A program made the translations under genes and the position numbers. Shown piece by piece: positions 1-11,277 of a stretch of DNA of 64,000 bases (the stretch's first letter is position 1; each line of letters opens with the position of its first letter). A model generated the notes under the pieces. That model did no database searches. It was not told where the DNA came from and saw only the letters and a list, made by a program, of their open reading frames with translations. Source of the DNA: Leptidea sinapis (Eukaryota > Arthropoda > Insecta > Lepidoptera > Pieridae); contig NC_066311.1 in the NCBI RefSeq assembly GCF_905404315.1, forward strand, positions 3,038,001-3,102,000, written 5' to 3'.

Positions 1-99
1 AAAGCTTGTTTTTAACAAATGCGAAAAGTGTTTATTGTTATTTAAGTTTTTCACTATTTTGATGCATTTGATACTGACAAGACATTTGCATATATGTAA

Positions 100-505
100 A
101 TAGGTAACTATAACTTTAACTAATTCTACTACTATAATAAGTAGGCTTCATAAGATTTTTACTTTTATTTCACCGTTCAGGCATTATCTATAAATAAATT
201 TAAATGTATTATTAAAAAATGGCTCTGTTGTAAATCCTACTACTCCACAGCTGAATATCTAAGTAATCCGACAGCCTGGGAATAGATTATGAGTATTTTA
301 TAGCAATAGCAATGACAGTACAATATTGTATATTTCATTCAAAAAGATCAAAAAAGAATGCTGGGAGAGTTTCTTGCGCCGCTTTTTCTTTCTCAGAGCG
401 CCATTTGTCTCCGAAGCGCTAGTAGTATCTAGTATATTTGAAATCACATCAAAAAGAATTCTCGAGGAATCAATTTTCAGAAAATAAATGCCTTTTATGC
501 CCTTT
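100..505 (+). repeat. LINE 3' end, family C (copy 1)
   Basis: This matches the 3' untranslated part of two other copies in the window (near 18805-19455 and 24275-25035). Shared landmarks are 'GTAGGCTTCATAAGAT', 'CAGGCATTATCTATAAATAA', 'TTTCTTGCGCCGCTTTTTC', a GCGCCATTTGTxTCCGAAGCG block, and an end at 'AAATAAATGCCTTTT'. The other copies run upstream into reverse transcriptase C-terminal coding sequence, so this is a 5'-truncated LINE end. Confidence 0.7.
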
Positions 506-515
506 ATAATATGTC

Positions 516-541
516 ACATATATATATATATATATATATAT
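516..541. repeat. (TA)n microsatellite
   Basis: About 26 bp of alternating A and T directly follow the LINE 3' end. Confidence 0.9.
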
Positions 542-544
542 TAT

Positions 545-1480
545 AAACTTTCTTTACTCACTTTTAATTGCTAAGGAAACTTATTTAACTTTATGCAGAA
601 AGAACATGGTGCCAATATAGACATTAGATAATATACCATGGAGATGTCCAGAGATATCATAATATAATTAACTATAGTCTACTATAGAAGAAACGTTGAA
701 ATATAACTTGAGAGCTCAACAGAACCTGTAAGAACAGACAGATAGGAAAGCTTTATAAGAACTAGTAAATATGTAAATACAAAAGATAAATTTGTAATAA
801 ATCTGTTTCGAGAAGAGAATGTCAGACAAAGTAACGAGAGAACACTATAAACTGGCTTACAGGTGAAACTAAAGATCTGCTTAAAAATCAAACTGAATGT
901 TTATCAATAAATTGAGCTGAATCGATGTGAAATGGTAATCTTATGGATACACTTCAGTAGTCTGCATTCAGAAAACAGTGCAATCAATAAAAAATAAAGG
1001 ATCTGAAAGATAAAACTGATTATATAAGTTAGTAAAAAATAAATAAAAATCAACAGTGTAACTAAACATCGTGAAACTATAGCAATAGCTACAGACTTTC
1101 AAATCTGACCAGCGGACAGGAAGTACCAATCACACTAACAGATCTAAATAATGTGATACCAAATAAAAAAAAGAATAAGCAATGAATTCCTCATCACCAA
1201 CAAAGTTGATAAAATAAATCGAAGAGCTGTACGGATTGAAACCTGCTAGTTTTTTATCAATAGCAAAAGAGTTTTGGTAAAACATTTAAAACTACCCACT
1301 ATCTAGAATCTAAATTATTATCAATGTAACTACGAACTATTGAATAATTATTTCTGTCCGTGATAATGACATTTAATACAATATTACTTAAAACTGGTGC
1401 TAAAATTATTTTTCTAACTGTGCAACATACAACAAAATATGTAAAATGTATAAATTTCATATTCATTTTGACCTTTTCTT
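545..1480. other. No gene recognised
   Basis: AT-rich sequence. The two short reading frames on the minus strand (682-891, 1299-1532) are low-complexity translations of AT-rich DNA and show no domain. Confidence 0.5.
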
Positions 1481-1485
1481 TAATT

Positions 1486-1742
1486 AAAATAAGGGACGAG
1501 ACAAGCAGGACGTTCACTTGATGGAAATTCACTCGCCCTGCCCATTACAATGTAGTGCCGATACAATTGCGCTTGTTACCTTGAGACATAAGATGCTAAG
1601 TCCCATTTACCCAGTAATTTCAATAGCTGCAGCGCCCTTCAGAGCAATACAATAATGGTTATACATTACTGCTTCACGCCAGAAATAGACGCCGTCGTGG
1701 TACCCATAATCTAGCCGGCATCCTGTGCAAAGAAGCCTCACA
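1486..1742 (-). repeat. SINE-like family A, copy 1
   Basis: Reverse-oriented copy of the ~300-bp family A repeat. In the forward sense this begins CCAGTGGGAGGCTCCTTTGC and ends CTCGTCTCGTCCCTTATTTTC followed by A's. This copy lacks about 50 bp of the internal 'CTGAGCGGCACT' stem region. Confidence 0.85.
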
Positions 1743-2329
1743 CTAATATAAATGAATATATGATTTAGACTTGGACTTTGATAATAATAATATTGAATGC
1801 TACTTTTCGTAATACTTACAGAAAAGTCCACAAAACCAACATTCCCTTGTAAAATAGAAGCATAAAATAAAGAATACGAATGGTCCTGCGGATGTCGTGG
1901 AAGGCGTTGACTGGAGTGGTTATATATTTTCATTTTGGAGTGTCCTTCATACGGCATGCCGTTGACTTGTGGAATTATTGCTCTTCAAACGAGTAGCCCG
2001 CAGTGGCCGGACTTCAAATATTTGGGGCCCGGAGCATTATTGGGAATTGAGGCCATAAAATAAGATAAAATATTTTTAAAGTTGATAAATGGAAGATGCC
2101 AGAAACATGTTACGTCTGAGTCTTAACATAAGTTTATGTAGCAGAAAAAAACATTTATACATAGTTTATCAAAATCCTTAAATTAATAAGTAAAACGTAT
2201 ATTCTATAGTTAAACGGCCTTACAAATTAACTTGGTATAAATTTATAACTGATAATAAACAAAGAAAATGCAAAATGTTTACATATCGTTGACAACACTG
2301 TCAATACAATGATAATTCTGAAGTTTTCC

Positions 2330-2960
2330 GAATGACAAGCTGCCTTGCAAATAAACGCGGGAAACTATGTAAAGATTTTACATATACTTGGTTTATGCTT
2401 ACTTATAACTTTATGCCAATTTTATTTGTAAGGCCGTTAAAAATTAACATTAAATTAAAATTTGTTGACAAGGCTGCCGAAATTACTGGTTTGCTCTGCA
2501 CAGGATGTTCTAGTGAACCATCCAGCGAAATTTTAACATACATTCGACGGCGCATTAAAAATCTGATTGTCAGAAAACGCCGTGACTAGATTTGACATCT
2601 GTCATTTCTCGCGGAACGTCATGTCGATGGTCAGCGCAGCTAAGTGGACGGCATTCATTGTCTAACCGCCATGGTGAGCACACCATTGCTTCGACGGATC
2701 GCTCTTGTTCCACGTAATCTTGAGATAATTGTTATTGATTTCGGAAGTGAAAGTGAGTATTTAAATTATACGGTATGATTTTTGGACTTTTGAAGTGTAA
2801 TGTGGATTATTGATTGTGAAGTAAAGTGATTTTATAAATGATATCGGACTTTTATCTTGTTCTCCGCCTATACGCCCAAATGAGTCGCCGTTGCCAGTCC
2901 TGATCTTCATCAGGGAGCGAAGGCTACTACGGAGGAAGATCAGGACTACATTAAATATGT
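2330..2960. other. Unassigned segment with a 13-bp hairpin
   Basis: An 85-codon reading frame on the plus strand (2332-2589) has no domain I recognise. Downstream, AGTCCTGATCTTC and GAAGATCAGGACT near 2897-2947 form a 13-bp inverted pair around a ~25-bp loop. The sequence 'GGAAGTGAAAGTGAGTATT' near 2740 looks like a splice donor, but no partner exon was found. Confidence 0.3.
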
Positions 2961-2967
2961 GTCACAT

Positions 2968-3150
2968 TCAAATTAAAATATTTTTATTCAAAATAGGAAT
3001 TAAAATCACTTATTGAACGTCAAAAACTACCACCCATTCGAAATAGTGTGCCTCAGACCTGAGAAAGACGGGCGCAAGAAACTCAGCGTCCTTATTTAAC
3101 TTAAGAAATAAATCATATAAAACATCTCTACATGCATATTAATTGTTAAT
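2968..3150 (-). repeat. LINE 3' UTR end, family B
   Basis: Read on the minus strand it contains TTTCTTGCGCCC, TCTTTCTCAGGTCTGAGGCA, a TGGGTGGTAGTTTTTGAC block and an AATAAAAATATTTxAATTTGAA terminus. It shares all of these with the copies at 18295, 30936 and 41640. Confidence 0.75.
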
Positions 3151-3179
3151 TGTCGCACACTATTAAAGAGACAAAGGTT

Positions 3180-3471
3180 TGAAGTGGTGTATATGAAAAG
3201 TTAAATACCTCATTCCCTGCTTAAAAGAAAAGATATTTCATAATTTGATTTACTCTCATATTTCTATAGAAAATAATAATAAAAATTATAATAGATAAGG
3301 TTCTTTAGTATTAATTTTATAATATAAGATTAAGTGTATATAATTAGATAAGGTACCGTATGTTATTTTTTAGTTTATGCTCATTTTAAATGTTAATTTA
3401 TTTTTATAAGATGAATGTTACACTAGCGCATTAGGAATAATCCTGTAAAGCTAGATGTAAGTGTTGAAATC
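3180..3471 (+). repeat. Probable LINE 3' end with microsatellite tail
   Basis: AT-rich sequence ends in 'GCGCATTAGGAATAATCCTG...GTGTTGAAATC' and runs straight into the AAAT tail. This arrangement is typical of LINEs with microsatellite tails. There is no coding support in this window. Confidence 0.4.
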
Positions 3472-3474
3472 AAA

Positions 3475-3521
<47 letters not shown>

Positions 3522-3555
3522 AAAAATAAATAAATAAATAAATAAATAAATAAAT
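3472..3555. repeat. (AAAT)n microsatellite
   Basis: About 21 near-perfect AAAT units with one interruption. The leucine/isoleucine-rich reading frame across it on the minus strand is a repeat artefact. Confidence 0.95.
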
Positions 3556-3556
3556 T

Positions 3557-4296
3557 CTCTATATATTTTTTGTATATCTACTACCATTTTCACACTAATG
3601 TAGTCATTATGTTTTAACAATTGTCAACATACTAGCTCCTCGCTTAGATTTAAAAAAATGTGAAATTAATAATATAATTTTTTTTTTCACAAAAAATACT
3701 TATCCTAATTAATAAACAAATAAATGCAATAAACAAAGTTTAGTATTTATTAAAATAAAAGTTTAAGCAGCTGAAGCCGAACTAGGAACTAATTCCATCC
3801 ACATTCGTTGTATAACCTTGTGCAGTCAATCTTTGATTTAATTATTCATCCATCTTTTTTCATTGAACTTTTTACTTACATTTTTAAAAATAATTTAAAA
3901 AGCACATTGATACAACCCACAAAGAAAATTTAAAACTACTAATATACTATCTAATAAAATAAGTTTTCTGTTGATAGCTATCATTGTTTTATGATGATTC
4001 AAACAATTCAAATAAAAAAGCCTATTTTTCAAAAACTAACTCTATCGGGATTTTTTATCGTAATCGTGTTTACAAAACTGCAATAATTTTGATAAAAAAA
4101 CAAAGATTCAAAAATGTTACTTTTTAAGACTATAGCGTCTTAACTAGTGACGACTCTCGCTTGTCGCCTGCCATTGTTGCACATTCTAGTGAATAAAGCT
4201 CATTTTCAATGTAACTCTATGGGAAATGTTTGAACCTGAATAGCTTTAGATCCCGGCCACCAAGAAGCCCAAACTCGATTTTAAGCTTTTCAACGA
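3557..4296. other. No gene recognised
   Basis: AT-rich and low complexity. No long frame, no TIR and no match to the other repeat families in the window. Confidence 0.5.
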
Positions 4297-5245
4297 AATA
4301 AGAAAGAAAGAAAAACATTTATTTCACAAAACACTCACAAGATACACTTAATATAAAAAGATAAAAGTACAAAACAAGCCAAAAATGAACGTATTTAAAT
4401 AGTAATAGATTTAATATTGGAGAGTTCCTGTGCAGTGCAGGAAATGGGTCACCGACTCAGGATTATCTGTGACACGGCCAAGACTATGACACAGCACTGA
4501 TTTTCAGCGGTGCCCGTTTAACTTTGGAGATACAGTGCGCTCGACATATAGTAAATAATTCCTAATAATAATATGTACATAAAATTCAATACAAAATAGT
4601 CGATAGTAAAATATCTAGATGTTTTAAAATAAACAGTAGTATTAAAAGAAACCTATATCAACAAACATATATCTATAATACTGGAGAACACCTATACTTT
4701 CACCACCAATGCTCCCAAAGCTGATCTTGTTTTTGTCGTTCCAAGAATCGTGACTTACATTTCCGACGAAAATTTTCGACGGTTCGTAATTCACGAAGAG
4801 GAGGTGGAAGATTATTCCAGCATTTGGCTGCATTGTTACGAAAACTTCCTCTAAATGCAGCACTATGGTGTTTTAAGACAGCCAGTCCATATTGCGAGGG
4901 TCCTGTTAAATAAGTGGCGTTGAGATCCCCTAGCTAAGACAATTTACTGTAGAGGTAGTATGGTGTTTTGGATTTTATTACACCGAAAAGCATAACTGCA
5001 AAATGAACTTTTCTGCGGCAACTCATTTTAAAAACTCCGGCATCGTTCAAAAACGGAGTTATATGGGATCGGGCAGGTATGTCCCAGCAGTAGCGTGCAC
5101 ACGCGTTTTGTACACGTTGTATTGCCTTCCTAGAGCGAGCCAGTAATCGATCCCCATACACAACGTCTCCGAAATTCAGTTTTGACAAAATAAGTGAATT
5201 GCATAATCTAAGACGTGACTGAGTACTAATGTAATTCCTTATACG
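4297..5245 (-). mobile_element. 5'-truncated LINE, reverse transcriptase C-terminus, family E
   Basis: The minus-strand frame at 4934-5188 encodes the region downstream of the palm domain of a non-LTR reverse transcriptase. It includes KLNFGDVVYG, an RIQRVQNACARYC-like stretch (here 'AIQRVQNACARYC') and RSHITPFLNDAG, with FGVIKSKTPYYLYSKL further on. At 4740-4880 a second frame reads a conserved continuation (NFRR.CKSRFLERQKQDQLW). The 3' UTR (4420-4545) recurs at 60341-60470. The tail is (TTTC)n, seen as AAGAAAGAAAGAAAAAC at 4297. Frameshifts and loss of the 5' end make it dead. Confidence 0.8.
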
Positions 5246-5263
5246 ATAAAGTGTTTTAAGTAA

Positions 5264-5560
5264 GTGAAATAAGAAAGAAAGAAAAACATTATTTATTTAC
5301 AAACACACATACAAATTACAAACATCAAGCAACTTAAAAATATAAATACGTGTGGTGTTGAAAAAAGGAGCCAGCATGTGTTTTAACACAGATTTGTTGC
5401 AACGCTGATCTTTTGTGATCCCCGCGGGACACATAACCTCAAAAGGCGACACCACATAAATACTTTTCCAGCGATAGGTTACTGGAGTCTGTACCAGTAG
5501 TAAATATCTATAAAGATTTTGTGTTAATCTTGAATGTATAGCTCTCATATTTAATAGATA
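5264..5560 (-). mobile_element. LINE 3' end with (TTTC)n tail
   Basis: It starts with the same AAGAAAGAAAGAAAAAC tail as the LINE at 4297 and continues with a minus-strand frame (5297-5548) of uncertain function. It abuts the previous LINE, so two related truncated insertions lie in tandem. Confidence 0.6.
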
Positions 5561-5989
5561 TTATTAATATGACTTTTTCTGATTCCAGCAGACAAAAAAT
5601 CTAATTATTTTTATTTTTAACGCTTAATTTTCGAGTACGGCCCTGTAGCTGACCAATGTGTTAGTATACGTTTTATTGCGGCCAAAGGAAATATCTGATA
5701 AGAGTCCAACTCCAGCGAATTTTATACGCGCTGATACCGATATTTTATAGCAATACGATGTATTTTACGATTAGATTCATATGACGGACTGGCATTTCTG
5801 CCACTGTCGAGTCAACATAATATATATGAGTTGTTCTAATTTCATAAGAATCTTCAAATATCACTTCACGCGTAATTTCGGTCAGAAATTCCTGATATAT
5901 TGTGTTTTCTATAAAGCATTGTGAATGGTATATGCAGTTATGTCTTAAATAAAGCACGTTTTATAGGATTAAAACGCGTGTATTTGTAA

Positions 5990-6160
5990 CTGTGCAAAAA
6001 GAGAGACTGTCTACGTGCCGAACGTGCTCTGAAAAGGTCACGAAACGTCGGGTTAGCTAAAATAATAAAAGAAAAATAACTTTTACGCAAAATCTAATAT
6101 AATACACAGTTACACGTGTTTTAACCCTTTAAAGGTTGTTTTATTTAAATGTGTAATAGA
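5990..6160 (-). repeat. Repeat shared with 17287-17400
   Basis: The reverse complement carries the order GTTACACATTTAAATAAA, TGCGTAAA, a T/A-rich stretch, AGCTAACC and a TTT.CAGAGCAC block, also seen at 17287-17400 on the plus strand. The class is unknown. Confidence 0.5.
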
Positions 6161-6218
6161 CGCCTTTATTCAACAAAGTACTCTGTGCAACAGTTATGGC
6201 ATGATGAAAAATTTTTAC

Positions 6219-6520
6219 CAGTGGGAGGCTCCTTTGCAAAGGATGCCGGCTAGATTACGGGTACCACAAGGACGACTATGTCTGCCGTAAAGCAGTTATG
6301 TGTAAACATTATTTTGTTTCAATCTGAAGGGTGCCGTAGCTAGTGAAATTACTGGGGAAATGGGACTTAACATCTTATGTCTCAAGGTTACGAGCGCAAT
6401 TGTAGTGCCGCTCAGAATTTTTGAGGTTTCTCAAGAATCCTGAGAGGCACTGCATTGTAATGGGCAAGGCGTATCAATTACCATCAGCTGAACGACTCGT
6501 TCCTTATTATCATCATAAAT
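6219..6520 (+). repeat. SINE-like family A, copy 2
   Basis: Near full-length. It begins CCAGTGGGAGGCTCCTTTGC and ends at TTATTATCATCATAAAT. Diagnostic internal blocks such as GCCGTAGCTAGTGAAATTAC and TATGTCTCAAGGTTACGAGC are intact. Confidence 0.9.
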
Positions 6521-6689
6521 GTATTTTTTAAATTTAACTAGAAAAGTAACAATCCATTTATTTATTGAGGTTTTTGTAGAGTTACAAAGTGAAATAATTA
6601 AGGATGAATAAGAATAATGAATCTGTTTCTGTCCAAAAATTAATAATGTTATCTACCATTGATATTCTACATTCAAACAAAAATAAAAC

Positions 6690-6870
6690 TGGATACTTTT
6701 CATATTATACAAATAAAATTAGAAAAACAAAATTTTATGAATGATGCGGGACTCGAACCCACGACCTCCGGCATTCCGTGCCGGTGCTCTAACCAACTGA
6801 GCCAACCGTTCGAGTACCGCCTCGTTTAAAATTCTGTTTGCTTTGTTCAACTCTCAGGTTGTGGTTTCAT
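6690..6870 (-). repeat. Repeat unit carrying a tRNA-like sequence, copy 1
   Basis: About 165 bp (from 'TATACAAATAAAATT' to 'CAACTCTCAGGTTGTGG') recurs at 6998-7170 in the same orientation, about 300 bp downstream. The flanks are as conserved as the tRNA-like core, so the whole unit was duplicated. Confidence 0.75.
6738..6811 (-). tRNA. tRNA-like sequence with GGA anticodon (probably a repeat-derived pseudogene)
   Basis: The reverse complement folds as a cloverleaf. The acceptor is GAACGGT with ATCATTC (one mismatch, one G-T), followed by a D-arm with an A box (TGGCTCAGTTGGTTAGAGC). The anticodon stem is CCGGC/GCCGG around ACGGAAT, and the T-arm is GTGGG-TTCGAGT-CCCGC (B box). The anticodon would be GGA (Ser), but base 33 is C rather than U and there is no long variable arm, so it does not look like a working tRNA-Ser. 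More likely a tRNA-derived repeat that could still carry Pol III promoter boxes. Confidence 0.55.
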
Positions 6871-6997
6871 CTACAGAATCTACTTTACAGTTGATAACCT
6901 GCTCAACCCCATTATTTGCATATTAGGAAATAGACTTGAGATGTCGCTGTTGTAAATCTAAACAATATGTTATATTTTTAAAGTGATAACCCTCACT

Positions 6998-7175
6998 TCT
7001 AGGATTAATATACAAACAAAATTTGAAAAACAAATTTTTATGAACGATTCGGGACTCAAACCCACAACCTCCGGCGTTCCCTGCCGGTGCTCTAACCAAC
7101 AGAGCCAACCGTTCGAGTACCGCCTTGTTATAAAATTCGGTTTGCTTTGTTCAACTCTCAGGTTGTGGCTTCATT
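6998..7175 (-). repeat. Repeat unit carrying a tRNA-like sequence, copy 2
   Basis: Second member of the direct pair. It is similar to copy 1 over its whole length, with scattered substitutions. Confidence 0.75.
7041..7114 (-). tRNA. tRNA-like sequence with GGA anticodon, copy 2
   Basis: Same fold as the sequence at 6738-6811. The acceptor pair GAACGGT/ATCGTTC is complete over 7 bp with one G-T pair, and the anticodon stem CCGGC/GCCGG is intact around AGGGAAC. The T-arm has lost its outermost pair and its loop reads TTTGAGT. C33 is again expected to be G or C rather than U, and there is no long variable arm, so a repeat-derived pseudogene is favoured over a functional tRNA. Confidence 0.5.
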
Positions 7176-7649
7176 CGTCTATCTATAAGACATTCGAATC
7201 TCAAAATTGTTCCGTAACAGAACGAAATGAATAATTTTTGTAAGCATTTATTGTAACCTTTAGAGAATAAGCTAATAAATCTTATTAACTACATTAAGAT
7301 CTGATAAATAATGCTCTAGCCATGTAGGACAGTGATTAAAGTGAGGGTAATTTAAAAACATTTGCGGGTACATGTTCAATTTTCCTCACCCTCAACATAT
7401 TTCACTGTCTACACCAACTTGTTAAGCATTGCTTTCGTTTAAATAAAACTGGAAGTAATTTAGCTATAAATTTCTCCGTCCAAGTTCATTTATTCGCTTA
7501 TTTATTTCTGGAATAACAGGATAAACTTGCTATCTTGCAATACCAGAGGAATCAAAACCTATGCCTGCTTGATAAAAAAAACAAAGCCGAAATATGGAAC
7601 ATGCCATAAATTACACCATTATAAGTTTCCATTGCCATATCTTCGACTA

Positions 7650-7912
7650 CTTCACCAGTTCCTTTGTACACGATGCCGGCTAGATTATTAGGCGACTGTT
7701 TCTGAAGGGCGCCATAGCTAGTGAAATTACTGGGCAAATGAGACTTAACATCTTATATCTCAAGGTGACGAGCGCAGTAATTGTAGTGCCGCTCAGAATG
7801 TTTGTGTTTTTTAAGAATCCTGAGCGGCACTCCATTGTAACAGGTAGGGCGTTACAACTACCATCAGCTGAACGTCCTTATAGTCTTGTCCCTTATTGTT
7901 ATAAAAAAAATA
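7650..7912 (+). repeat. SINE-like family A, copy 3
   Basis: The 5' part is degraded (CACCAGTTCCTTTGTACACG) and ~45 bp in the first third are missing. The 3' two thirds match well and end TTATTGTTATAAAAAAAA. Confidence 0.85.
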
Positions 7913-8071
7913 TATACATTTCCGCATGTACTACAGTTGTTTGAAAATATTCTCGGCACACGAATAAGGAGAAAAGTGTCCCTGCATCATTTTTAGGCAC
8001 ACTTTTGCCGTTCCGCTATTAGACTGCTAATTAATATCTACTCATATATGTATAGAAGAACGTCGTTGGAT

Positions 8072-8518
8072 TTAAGGCGAAGAGTGAGCAGAAAACACGC
8101 AAACATGGTGTTTTTAGACAAGTTTTGTGGTGAAAGTATAGCATTTGGAGCTATGAACACTACTTAATCCTGTTACACATATCCTTAAGTCTTATTTGTA
8201 GGTTGCTAATGCTTGCTGTTGGTTATAGTTAACACTGCCGAGCCTTTTTGAACTACCACTTTTCTTTGAAGTTAAACAAGTTTTTTGGCATGGCGTGACG
8301 CATTTTTTTGGTACTTCTCTCAGAAAAGTTATTCTTATAGCTTGTACATTTTTGTGTAGGTTCATTTATTCAGATTAGTAGTGAATAACGAGGATTGTAA
8401 GCATATAAACTGGTTTCTACGCAATAATTTTGAAAATATTGGCTTTGTTACATAGATGGCGGGCCGGCAGCCGTGAACTCATATCGCTCAAGGTCGCTGG
8501 CATTTAGTGTCGCCTTAA
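8072..8518 (+). mobile_element. TTAA-flanked MITE, copy 1
   Basis: A 447-bp element bounded by TTAAGGCGA and TCGCCTTAA-type ends (here GTCGCCTTAA). It recurs at 31409, 36655 (inverted) and 60547 with the same two ends. There is no coding capacity. TTAA at both edges is the target preference of piggyBac-type transposases, but the 5-bp inverted end (GGCGA) is shorter than usual for that group. Confidence 0.75.
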
Positions 8519-8635
8519 GATATATTAAAGTTCTATTTAATTAGTGTACTTACAGGATAAAAATTTGAAATTGCAAATTTGGATTTTATTTCATTATCCT
8601 AGTTACTTAGCAGCAATAGTTTAGCACACTGCTAC

Positions 8636-9085
8636 AGAGCTATTGTAGCCCGCTGAATGGCGAATCTTAAAAAAACGGGTTGCACTCCGGGAGTGCCGGC
8701 AGAAGTGAAAACTTGAACATTAACGTTGTACATTTTTGAATATTTTGGAATGGTTAGCGAATAACTTCGCACGATTGTTTTATATCTATTGCGGTGTTTG
8801 TAGTTAAACTCCTTCGAAACGGCTTGACCGATTCTTATGAAATTTTGAGTGCGTATTGGGTAGGTCTGAGAATCTAACATCTATTTTTCATCCCCCTAAA
8901 TGTTAAGGGTGGTCCACGCCAAATTTCTTTTTTAATTGTTTTGACATTTTTTTTTAAATTGTTTGTTTATGAGTCAGCATTAAAAATACATACAACTTCA
9001 AAGTTTCACCCATATAAGATCAACAGTTACTTTTGTATCGCGATTTTAATATCGGCAATACAAAGTTTGCTGAGTCAGCTAGTAT
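8636..9085 (-). repeat. Lepidopteran interspersed repeat ending in TCAGCTAGT
   Basis: It contains AAACGGGTTGCACTCCGGGAG and ends TTTGCTGAGTCAGCTAGT. That end is the reverse complement of the ACTAGCTGACCC start of the repeats at 22957 and 40190. A CTAG(T) end is reminiscent of Helitron-type non-autonomous elements; the class is inferred only. Confidence 0.5.
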
Positions 9086-10389
9086 CAGTATAGAAATACT
9101 AGCATTTATGTGGTTAAATACAATATTCATTTATTGCGCTATCGTACAAAATTGACAATTCGTATTATATAAAAAATTTAACACTTTAGAACTATTACAA
9201 TTATTTTACATGAAAAAGTTTATCTCCCAGAAAAATTATCTTTCATCCACAATTTCAACGACTGTCTTACGAATTTTCGATCAGGTCACGTGTCCTGACG
9301 CGAGTTTAACATTTTATATTCATCCCAAGAAAAGTGCACAACGCCGATAAAGATGTTATCACTTCAATAACCACTACATTTTCCTTTATATTTTCAGTCA
9401 AAAACAATCTTAAACAAAATCCATTCTCCAACATCTTAACACAAATATTATTATGTAATCCAATAAACTTTAAACAGTCTTTCAGGCGAACGTGGCATTC
9501 TTGTTTATTCACTTAAAAATCCATTAACACACAACACTAATAAACATAGGAAGACATCTTTGAACTTTCTTCAAAGTATATTTACTGTACAAAGGAAAAA
9601 CCAACTTGTTCCGAGCTCTATAGAGTTAAATTTCGTATGAATATGTTTGGAGACATTTTAGCGTCTTTTAAAATCGGGTAGTAGACGTCAGAATCAATTC
9701 TTGGAGCCATTTCTCAATAAAGTTAGCGGAACATATGCATCAGGGCTTTTAAAGTTTGACATGTATTGTATCGTCTGATATTGTAGAGCCTTTATCGATA
9801 TAGTTTGGAAAATATTAAGTTTATATCGTGCTGATCTAAGCAGAATATCTTTTGAGACATTGTTATGGAGGTTAATTTTTTTTTATTGTTGTCGTTAAAG
9901 TTGCTGAATTAAGAAGTTCCCGATATGGACATAACTTCGACGAAACGAGTATTACATTTTGCAGCATTATTACTTACATTTTCGGATGTCATTTAGATTT
10001 AGATTTAAAAAGCAATTAATCATAATTGAATATAGTGCCATTTTTACACATTAATTGGCTTGTTTAAACAGCTGTCAGCTGTTAACATATCGGTTACGTA
10101 ATCAACGATTATATTGTAGTTGTTGAACTCGAGCCTAAGATACCTTGTATTAAAGGAGTAGCCAACTTTAAAAAAGGAGGAGGTTCTCAATTAAACTGTA
10201 TTTTTGGAACGAAGTTCCTTATTTTTTTACTATTTATTTATTTTAGACAACAATAGGTCCATATATAATGTTAGCGAAATAGCCTTAACCTATGTTAGGA
10301 AATACAATAATAAATGACATATATGTTAGTAACAAACTTATTCTATATTAGTTGATATAATTAATAAACTTACAAACTAAAGCAGATAT
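9086..10389. other. No gene recognised
   Basis: AT-rich DNA. The overlapping ~60-68 codon frames on both strands at 9306-9516 are mirror frames of the same AT-rich segment and have no recognisable motif. Confidence 0.5.
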
Positions 10390-11240
10390 CCAGTGCGCTT
10401 TGAATGCACCTTCAAAATAATATTGAGACTCCTCTCCAACCTATTTTTGACGGAGGCGATTCTTTTCCGTATGATAGCGGAGAAACCATCGACACGGTTC
10501 TCCACAAACATACCGGACGCGCTACAATACCGAGGCAGTCCCAATATTATCCTGACGATGTTATTATATTGGACACGGAGAGCATTAATAGATTTTTGGG
10601 TACAGTCAACCCACAGACTGCACGTGTAAAAGCTCTGACAGAATGACTTGAATAGCGTGATCTTTACATCTTTTATGGGGCGTTGCGGAGCGTTAAAAAG
10701 TAAAACTTTGTTACATATGTCTGTCTATTGTAAGCGGGTCCGGTAACTTCCGGCGGTCGATGACGTCTGTGATACTTGCGGAACACGACTCCCATCCGCC
10801 ACAGCTTCACGGCCAGGAAGGTCGATAAATGTTCTGTCGGGACGCGAACAACGAAAGAGTTAAAGTCTACTGCGTGGCGCGTCACCAACTTATCGAACCC
10901 CAATGTCGGAGGCCTTGGTGTGGGTGTAGTGAATGAGACGGACTACGGGACGTAGGAGCTGGTTATATCCTATCGGTGCTGTGCCACATTGATTATGACT
11001 AGGAGGCCTCCTCTTCATCCGCTCAACTTAAATGAAGCTACCCTTGTTGTTCTGGCCCTTAGACATAGGTCTACAAGCGGGTTCGTTGCGGGTGTACCCC
11101 CTTCCACTTTCTGTGCTCAGCACTGTCCACTTTCTGGGTTACTGGCAGATGGCAGTAGCAGCTTATTTACCTCCTTACCTCCGAGATAAAAGCAATAAAA
11201 GGTCTGATTATTCTAACGGATTTCTCCCATAACAATATGC
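10390..11240. other. GC-richer block, possible decayed element coding sequence
   Basis: This block has more G+C than its surroundings. On the minus strand, 10673-10903 encodes 'FNSFVVRVPTEHLSTFLAVK' followed by WRMGVVFRKYHRR. It resembles the 'SF.V.V......L....WP.GV.VR.Y' region I associate with the C-terminus of some insect LINE ORF1 proteins. On the plus strand two overlapping frames (10393-10646) show nothing familiar. No RT, integrase or transposase motif was found, so the identity is open. Confidence 0.3.
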
Positions 11241-11277
11241 CATATCACAGAATAGAAGCAACATACCAATCGTATTA

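Noticed and set aside
2332..2589. 85-codon plus-strand frame as a host gene
   Set aside because: No recognisable domain, signal peptide or splice context. It may be an old repeat or chance.
3423..3620. Leu/Ile/Phe-rich minus-strand frame that looks like a membrane protein
   Set aside because: It is a translation of the (AAAT)n microsatellite.
6738..7114. Two functional tRNA-Ser(GGA) genes
   Set aside because: No U33 and no long variable arm, and the surrounding DNA is duplicated as part of the repeat. Kept as tRNA-like only.
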